In this document: positions 57,257-64,000 of the stretch, piece after piece
How positions within the stretch are numbered: position 1 is the first letter of the stretch
How the letters are laid out: every line of letters starts with the position of its first letter
Assembly (NCBI GenBank): GCA_021234155.1
Contig: JAJEKV010000005.1
Span: 17,406,089-17,470,088 of the forward strand
Origin: Isoetes taiwanensis
Taxonomy: Eukaryota > Streptophyta > Lycopodiopsida > Isoetales > Isoetaceae
Length of the DNA stretch: 64,000 nt
Reading direction: 5' to 3'
The notes under the pieces: generated by a model
Told to the model about the DNA's origin: nothing
Databases searched by the model: none
Seen by the model: the letters and a program-made list of their open reading frames with translations, nothing else
Position numbers and translations under genes: made by a program

Positions 57257-57934
57257 TCAACACAATGTGGAGGCAGCAGAGGCGATGGAGGCAGGCTCAA
57301 GATGTAAACTCTGGGTTGCCTCATCATAGTGGTATGGGGGAAGGTTGAATGGGTTCAACGCTATGATGGCTTGCCCGTCTCCCAGGTAGACGTACTCTCT
57401 ACCCCGGGTCTTCGGGTCTCCCCTCTCCGTCTCCGGTGTGTCATCTCCTCGGGCGAGCCCCATAATCCTCTCGGCCTCTACCCAGATGGCCTCGTCTTCG
57501 GCAACCTCCACACACGAGGGAGGGTAAAACTTGACTAGCATCAGGACTTGGTCGGGCTGCTCTACTAATGTGTAGGGTTGTCCTAGGGCATTAAGTTTTA
57601 GTAAAAAGCGCTCGGATAGATGAAAGATAGGGTAAGGGACCATATGTCCGGTGACAAGCCGTTGAACGAGCTTATCTAAAACAAGCTCAACCTTGTCAGA
57701 GTCGCTGGCAAGCTGCTTGCCGAGCTCAGCAAATATCTGATGAACACTGAGATTACAGTAACTAACGTAACCAAGGGTACGAGCCATGTTCATTGGTGTG
57801 GGAGAAGGTTCAAGAGAAGGCGCTGGTAGTATGGCAGTGGCGGCGACTAAGAGCGAGGTTATGGGGAAGCGAGCTCTTCTCCAGCGGCTATGGCAGACCG
57901 AGGCGAAGAGCGCAAGTCGGCGAAATGGGACCAA
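57257..57934 (-). CDS. Orphan 225-aa single-exon ORF
   Basis: An uninterrupted minus-strand ORF from ATG 57934 to TGA 57257. The N-terminus (MVPFRRLALFASVCHSRWRR, then ARFPITSLLVAATA) is Arg-rich and hydrophobic, like an organelle-targeting peptide. The alternative start MNMARTLGYVSYCNLS lies about 48 residues in. The middle part (LASDSDKVELVLDKLVQRLV, HLSERFLLKLNALGQPYTLV) looks helical, and there is an acidic stretch VEVAEDEAIWVEAERIMG. Such length is unlikely by chance. I recognise no family; a transposon-borne or lineage-specific protein is possible. Confidence 0.5.
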   Translation of the reverse strand: MVPFRRLALFASVCHSRWRRARFPITSLLVAATAILPAPSLEPSPTPMNMARTLGYVSYCNLSVHQIFAELGKQLASDSDKVELVLDKLVQRLVTGHMVPYPIFHLSERFLLKLNALGQPYTLVEQPDQVLMLVKFYPPSCVEVAEDEAIWVEAERIMGLARGDDTPETERGDPKTRGREYVYLGDGQAIIALNPFNLPPYHYDEATQSLHLEPASIASAASTLC

Positions 57935-59233
57935 AAAAAATAACCGTCACATTTTTTTTAAGATTCAATTTTTTTTCATTTTTTGTTTTTAATTTATATG
58001 GCAGAAATACTAGTTCTTATACGAGTGCATGTCGGGAAAAATACATGTTTCTTTTGCAGTTCCAAGACACCGTTTTGCCAGACACGCTCTCTGTGCTCCC
58101 GCACATATATATGTCGTCTTGATGCCAGATGTTGGTGTCTCTGAGGTAATTGGACCGTGCCTGACACGTTGGTGCAAAAATCATCTCCATCCGAGTTATC
58201 TAGAAAAAATTATGGCCCTTGGAAACAAGAGACCTCCTTTCTCCACAAACTCAAAATATTACCATAATAACTGACACCTTCATACCGAACTAGGTTAATC
58301 CTCTCTTAACTAGGCCAGCACACATACTACTATGGAATGTGGAAGCAAAACGCGAGCCAAATTCTTTTACGTAACATTTTTGGAGAGGTCCTCTCTTTTT
58401 GGAGGCCCCCTCCTCTCCCATATGGGGAAATGTATATGGAGGGGGGTAAGAAAATGTCACACGTGGCCGTGCCTAGTGTTTTCCTAAATTGACAAAGCAA
58501 CGATCTGTTATGGTCATAACACATGCCAACAAGGATGTTATGGTCGTAATGACAGGATCAACACAAGAAAGGACAAGGCCGGCAGTTGTGATTTAGCAAG
58601 TGCTTCTTGCTGCGGTTGAATCGCAAGTATCCGAGTTACTTGTCCCAAAACGGCAAAATTGCAAGTTCTTTTGTTGCCTCGGCATCCTTCTCCTTCTGTA
58701 GCAAGAGCAAAATTACTCGGGCTAGAATGTTAAGGCTGATAATGCCCCAGGCTCGACATTATGGCCAGGCAGAAATGGCCAAGGTGGCCAATGCCGAGTT
58801 CAGAAATGCCTCGGCTATACTTTGAAATTATAAAATAGTTGTGATGTGAACCATGGACACAACGCAGACCCCTTTTTATTAAATATTCACATCCAGTGCT
58901 TAAATAAAGACATGGGGAAAGCCACAGCTATACAAGTATCCATTGACTAAAAAGAAACTTCCTTTTTAACCATCGGCAATGAACCCATAAATAAGCTCCA
59001 CACACGCATTGATATTCCCAGCAATATAAGTTATGTACCCTGTAAAATAAAAGATTCATTCCAGCCTCTTTCAAGTATATAGCCTGATTATTTTGCCTTA
59101 ACACCAAAAAACCTCTTACACGACTAGAGAACATAAGAAATTTTATCCCATCAAACTGCATGTGTAGCAAAACAAAAAAAATTAACTCTAAAGAATAGGA
59201 CTTACCAGATAAATTTCATATGTTATAGCTGAC
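57935..59233. other. Spacer with T-rich tract
   Basis: T-rich DNA just upstream of the orphan ORF (57945-57995), then unremarkable sequence up to the 3' end of the PAXX-like gene. Confidence 0.4.
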
Positions 59234-61194
59234 CTATAAAGCATCATCTGTGTCTCCTATAGCAGTCCCTTTGCGTTTAATCCTGTATTTATCCCATAAT
59301 CAACACTGACATATACTGACCACTATGTAAAAGAAAATAATCTAACCTTGATGATAGCGGTGCTACACGCCGAGGTTTAGCGTGTATAGCTGTCTCCTTG
59401 CTTCCAACTCTTTCTAGCAAAAAGAGAAGCAAAACCAAAGAATTGAGAAATCTAGCATCTATAGTAAAGCTGACTTATGAACTTTGGATGTTACGATACA
59501 AATACTTAAGGTACTTAACAAAATAAAAAAAAAAAACTAAAACTTCTAGGTGAAGGTAACTGGTGAAGTGTCTTATGCATATTTGTAAAACATAGATGCA
59601 GACCTGGCAATGCTTCTCCAACTGTAGGTATGCTTGTCTGACTCATTGATATTTGCGATTCCTGAGAAGTTGATGACGTGAATGATGGGCGAACAGACTT
59701 CTGGCCACGTCTTTTACTCCCTACAATGCTTAGTGAATCTACTTGCTCTTGTAGCCTCAGAGCTTTTTCCTGAGAGTACAATGAATTGCCAGTTTTTAAA
59801 ATGAATAACTGCAGTTTTACCACATATGAGCCTAGATATTATGTACCCGCTCTGCTTTTAAAGCTGCCGCCAACTGTGATGAACGTTCCTGTTCTGCCAA
59901 AACACAAAATCATAGTATTGATGCAAACAATTTCAAATGCATGTGCTTCTGTCTGACATTATGTACTAAACCTACCTGAACACACGGAACATCATATCAG
60001 CCAAGAACTCAATGTTATTAGTGTCATGCTAGGTGGTGTGATATGATTTTCAAGTATACTACGCTAATCAAGACTCAAGACCTAATAAAGCTTCCCAAGC
60101 ATATTCCCAATATTGATTATAGTATCCAGATGGCAAGGATTGCATCTATCACAGTGAGAGGCTGCGAAATCATATCGCTCATGATGCTATGACTATTCCT
60201 TCCTTAGGTTCATTCATTTGTTTAGTTGAAAAAAAACCTCATGAACATACCCAATGATCCCCGCATACATCATAGAATGCATGGATGCACACAAACCCCA
60301 TGTCATAGCATGGTAGTGAATTGTATAACCTGCTGTAAAATTAAGTAGCTGGGACTTCCAACTTCTGCACAATTGTACGCCCATGTCACCCACTGCATCG
60401 TCTGCAACTGTGTCAGAGAGTTTAGATAGACTCAAAAAAACTTTGGGCATTCCTTTAGATTTCTGGGCAACCAATTTCCCAGATGTGGCACCTGCACCCA
60501 AAAAAACATGTTCATATTATACAACATTGTACACAATAAGATGCAAGTAAGCAATATTCTAATGTGCAAAGTCTTAGCACACCAATACACATACGAAAAT
60601 GTTCTCATCCCTGTAATCCCTACCTTGACGAAGAAAAGGAGAGATTCACTCAAAAACCAGAAGAGTTCCATTAACAGAAAATACAAATTCCAATAACTGT
60701 GCACCACAAAGGAGTATGATGAAGATCCAAGTACATGGTTACCGTAACCACCAACTGCACTTGCAGGACCTCCTAACACGAACATAGAGTTGTCAGATAA
60801 AAAAGCAGCTCTCAGATACTCCAAAAAGTCATGCCATGACCCGCCAATTCCAACTGCGTCTCTCTAGATATCCAAATGCAAAACCAATCAGTAATAGAAC
60901 CGTATGTAGTCAACGAGAATGAAATTTCCAGCGAAACCAGTAAGGATGCATGTTTCTAAGTTGTAATCAGCTTCCAAACTTCTAACAAAAAGATGGTCTT
61001 GGACTCACCAGGTCCTCCAATTGTTCGATGTTTTTGACAGACTCCCATGTATTGGCATGGAAATCGGTTACCGTGAAGGCCAAATGGTGAGAATCGCGAG
61101 CATGCAGCCGGTAGACAAAAGGCAAGAGGGCAGATGACTCCCTGCCTTCCACCATTCCTTTCGCAATTCCAAAGAGGGATTCAAACCCTTCCAT
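59234..61194 (-). CDS. PAXX: PAXX-like protein of the XRCC4 superfamily (probable)
   Basis: Seven exons on the minus strand: 61194-61009, 60863-60743, 60491-60330, 59893-59847, 59769-59604, 59413-59347 and 59282-59234. All are GT-AG with matching phases, giving 265 aa. The head domain contains LPFVYRLHARDSHHLAFTVT, DFLEYLRAAFLSDNSMFVLG and KVFLSLSKLSDTVADD. It is followed by a helical, probably coiled-coil part (EQERSSQLAAALKAEREKAL, RLQEQVDSLS), a Ser/Thr-rich linker and a short basic-then-acidic tail (RIKRKGTAIGDTDDAL). This layout and local similarity fit PAXX, which in animals bridges Ku in non-homologous end joining. The gene structure is well supported; the family assignment rests on weak similarity. 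XLF or XRCC4 relatives are alternatives. Confidence 0.7.
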
Positions 61195-61902
61195 CTCTGA
61201 CCTAGCCTATAGAAGCTTATGTGAGTGAGGGGCCGGAATGTCACACTTCAACTTGAATGGAAACAAGGTGCTGTCGCACGAGCACTAGGGTTCAAAATAA
61301 ACAATGTGCTGTCCCACAAAAAGGGGCTATTGAAGGGGTTAGGAGAACATGTAGCTCTCTCTTTATGTATACAAGAATGGGCTAGTTTGAATAATCCGGC
61401 CCCCCTCTGCTGCCGATTTAGTACAGTAAAAAATACCAATGATAAATCTTTCAGATAACACCATCTGGGCGATGCGGTGAGGGGGGCCGGATAGGTTCAA
61501 CAACGGGATTAGTTCAATGGAGGGGCCTGACAATACGTAAGCCGCATTAACGGATACTTACAAAGAGAGGGGGGGCCGTATAATTCAACTGTCCCCAACA
61601 TACATGGAAATAAACTTAGGAGGCATTTTGCAGCAAGTAAAAGCCTTTAGAATAAAGGGTAAGTTCTTGAAATGCTAGGTAAACACGCAGGAATGCGGGG
61701 TAAATCTTGGATAAATCCTATGAATACAGGTAGAAAATGCAGTCGCAGCCCCGCCATAGAAGCTTCATCACTCAACAAAATTTTTACTAACATTCTTGGT
61801 ATTCAAACAATGCCACGTGGCACATCGCTGTTGCAGACGCGACAGAATGCTTCCTAAGTGTTTTTTATGAATGTCAAGTAAATCGACATTACTGTAACGT
61901 GG
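61195..61902. other. Presumed promoter side of the PAXX-like gene
   Basis: No gene supported. It carries a diverged direct repeat of a CATCAC...AAATTT...ATGCCACGTG block (61767-61830), matched near 62009-62064. Confidence 0.4.
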
Positions 61903-62106
61903 AAGCAATCTAGTTGCAATTCTGCGGGCCAAGAATGCAGGTAAAACTCCAAGAATGCAAGGTAAATGCAGGGTAAAAGCCAAGAATGTCCAGTAAAAGA
62001 TGTTGTTCATCACTGTAAAATTTCTATGCTACATCCCTGGAGATGAAACATGCCACATGTCATGATATGATTGGCTTTGTGGGCAGGATTGCAACTAGAT
62101 TGCTTT
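61903..62106. mobile_element. MITE-like element with 24-bp inverted ends
   Basis: GAAGCAATCTAGTTGCAATT...GCGGGC at 61903-61928 recurs inverted at 62082-62105 (GGCAGGATTGCAACTAGATT...). The interior repeats CAAGAATGCA-GGTAAAA phrases. No coding capacity. Confidence 0.6.
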
Positions 62107-62436
62107 TACTTATCAATAGAATGAAATTAATTTATCGCTATATAAGTATAGATAGAGATGAAAAAGATGATTTAGTGTAATACCTGAAAAGAGAACATGA
62201 GGCATGGAGGTCTATGGTATTCTTGAATGATGATGCAGTCTAGGTTTCAAGTCTTTATAAGTAAAGGTGTGCAGTTCATCAAGAACATAGGCCACTTTTT
62301 GTCTCTGCCTCTGAAGCAATATGATAAATCATACCAACAGACCATCTAGAGAGAGGATGCCACCCCCAACATAGAGACCTAATGTGATACCACATTTGGA
62401 GCTGCTTTTAAATTTAGAGCCTACAATTTTAAAAAG

Positions 62437-62613
62437 ATGTGAAAGAAATACTAGATGACGTCTTGCTGTTATATGCTACATTACTTTCTCTATACAAATA
62501 TCAACATCCAGATTCAGTTGTATCACAAGAAGATGCTACACAGGAGCAATTTTGCAGGCATATGTTCTTGCAAGAAGATCCGAAGACTTACAACGCAAGA
62601 ACTATTTTGTTTG
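62437..62613 (+). CDS. Unidentified exon-like segment
   Basis: The frame KEILDDVLLLYATLLSLYKY, then QHPDSVVSQEDATQEQFCRH and MFLQEDPKTYNARTILF ends at TTTG before GTAAGA, a good donor. The acceptor could be TTTTAAAAAG. It is convincing as protein but the family is unknown. Possibly joined with 63551-63676. Confidence 0.4.
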
Positions 62614-62836
62614 GTAAGATGTAAAAAAAAAAAAATCAGAAGTTTGGGAGCAACTTAGGGATTGCTTTAGTACACAACCCTGAGACCAATTTGATCCATC
62701 CATCAATCACATACAAGAGGGTTAGACGTATTACAGATTCCAAATTGACCACCTATTCTTTCTACGCATGCAAACCGGATATAGCATTCTGGTTGCGAAA
62801 TGGAAGATGGGGTACCAATTCCTCTCAACAGGTCAC

Positions 62837-63016
62837 CTGCAGGTAAAATCTCCGGTTACATGTTGCGGCGGTCTCAAACTCAGTCATAGATTCTAAGACT
62901 TGCTCCCGGCTACCGCCGGTCGCAGGACCCCCTATAATTAGCTCCCGAGTTTCCATGCCACCATACATCACAATCACATGCATCTTTGGGTCATTGCCAA
63001 ACATATGAAGCACCAT
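62837..63016 (-). CDS. Unidentified exon-like segment, opposite strand
   Basis: The minus-strand frame MFGNDPKMHVIVMYGGMETR, then ELIIGGPATGGSREQVLESM and TEFETAATCNRRFYLQ ends in CTGCAG before GTGACC. It is very protein-like, but the family is unknown. The next coding-like segment upstream (63240-63028) is in a different frame. Confidence 0.4.
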
Positions 63017-63027
63017 TTAAAACTCCA

Positions 63028-63240
63028 CTAAATTCTAACTATGATCACTCCACCATCAGTCTCAATTGTAAAATGCAAATGATATCGTGCACTAGAATCC
63101 TTTTCAGACGAAATAAAATATGGCAGGTCATTTGAAGACTGAGAGCTATTTACAAAAGAAAACTCATATAAATAACTAAGTGTAAGCTCCAACACATTCA
63201 AGAAGGTATTTCCACTCCATTTCCACTGCTCTAATATCGA
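63028..63240 (-). CDS. Unidentified exon-like segment, opposite strand
   Basis: After CGATATTAG on the minus strand the frame reads QWKWSGNTFLNVLELTLSYL, YEFSFVNSSQSSNDLPYFIS and ARYHLHFTIETDGGVIIV, then a stop. It probably belongs with 62837-63016. Whether an intron or a lesion separates them is unclear, as only about 10-30 bases lie between. Confidence 0.35.
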   Translation of the reverse strand, partial: SILEQWKWSGNTFLNVLELTLSYLYEFSFVNSSQSSNDLPYFISSEKDSSARYHLHFTIETDGGVIIVRI

Positions 63241-63550
63241 ACAGATGCATTCCATAATAATACATATCAGCTATCTTGTATCATCTTCATAGGATAGTGT
63301 CCTGCTGCAGGCTGCTCTGTGGGCAGTCATTTTCTGCCATTATAATCACATACCGAAGGCCCTCATGTAACTACTGAATTCTATTGTTTAATATTTCTTC
63401 TATTTAGAAGCCATTGTTTATATATTTATTTAACAAATACGATCACACATACAAAAAGAATTGCACAAAAGAAAGCTAACTAAACTAATGAATTTGTTTT
63501 ATCTACTTCAAATATTGGAAGTAGTTCTAAAAGCTTATTTCACTTACAAG

Positions 63551-63676
63551 CTGGTTCTTCAAGAACTGATGCACAAAATGAGGAACGCGCACTCCGACCA
63601 AACCAAATTACCAAACTTGTTATTGCAATCCCATCTTGATCACATGGAAAGGGGGAGTCAAAAGACCCTAATCAAT
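63551..63676 (+). CDS. Unidentified exon-like segment
   Basis: After TTACAAG, exactly 42 codons (LVLQELMHKMRNAHSDQTKL, PNLLLQSHLDHMERGSQKTL) end in AAT before GTAAGA. The borders and helical character look real. It may be a later exon of a plus-strand gene including 62437-62613. Confidence 0.35.
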
Positions 63677-64000
63677 GTAAGATCATGGCAAATGGAGTGC
63701 CGGGTTGATGTGGAAATCTTTACTTCAAAATACTGCTCCATTCCAAAAACACCTTCAAAAACTAAGATGATTATATGAATCAAAGAAAAAAATGGTCACG
63801 TAGGCGCCTAAGCTTCTGATAATAAGCACCCACAAGATGTACGCTATGGGAGGAGTATCCCACTCAACTTTGCTGAAAATTTGAAAATTTGGTTGTGCAC
63901 CAGTATTTTATCCCAACTGTATACGAATGGGAGCCTTTAAAAAAAACCCCTACCAGTCACAGTGTTGTTCAATGTGGGTTTTTAAGTGTGCAACCCTCGG

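Noticed and set aside
1-64000. CRISPR arrays, operons, bacterial-type gene clusters, rRNA
   Set aside because: None seen. Repeats are not regularly spaced with unique spacers, and the genes are spliced eukaryotic genes.

Overview
The window reads as nuclear DNA of a land plant. It holds spliced, intron-rich genes of the SDE3 RNA-helicase, VTI1 SNARE and APH-1 families, whose peptides resemble plant members, in an AT-rich background full of decayed LINEs, Helitron-like ends, foldback elements and simple repeats. I cannot place the species. Exon structures were read by eye from GT-AG borders, reading phase and peptide similarity; no search was run.

Layout. 0-4 kb: a decayed LINE on the minus strand with its 3' end at the left edge. 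4-11 kb: low-complexity and apparently non-coding DNA. 11.3-15.6 kb: a second LINE, plus strand, with a recognisable ORF1. 16.8-20.4 kb: a complete SDE3/MOV10-type helicase gene (minus, 856 aa). 21.7-24.0 kb: a divergently placed VTI1-type Qb-SNARE gene (plus) with a one-base frameshift in exon 3 and a recent 637-bp tandem duplication of its last two exons. 25-31 kb: two Helitron-like 3' termini facing each other, foldbacks, and unidentified coding-like exons on both strands. 29.5-39.2 kb: exon-like pieces of one or more unidentified minus-strand genes, with a broken Ty3/gypsy fossil and a LINE fragment in the middle. 39.7-42 kb: GAATCT-type, (GT)n and pyrimidine-rich repeats. 42.5-43.7 kb: broken coding-like remnants. 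44.5-45.6 kb: a 1.1-kb homopurine tract. 45.9-46.7 kb: a LINE 3' end. 47.7-47.9 kb: a run of perfect hairpins just upstream of a complete APH-1 gene (48.3-52.5 kb, plus, 256 aa). 53-57 kb: foldbacks, tandem repeats and a MITE-like insertion. 57.3-57.9 kb: an orphan 225-aa ORF. 59.2-61.2 kb: a seven-exon gene (minus, 265 aa) that looks like the DNA-repair factor PAXX. 62-64 kb: unidentified coding-like pieces on both strands.

The recognised genes are ordinary housekeeping functions (small-RNA silencing helicase, endomembrane fusion SNARE, gamma-secretase subunit, probable end-joining factor) and do not form a pathway or operon. The most interesting signals are structural. Four copies of a LINE 3'-end element, on both strands, keep a short outer stem in three copies with different sequences, and an inner strand that can pair either way in three copies. 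The duplicated SNARE terminal exons and the strings of abutting hairpins near 47.8 and 55.1 kb also deserve a look.
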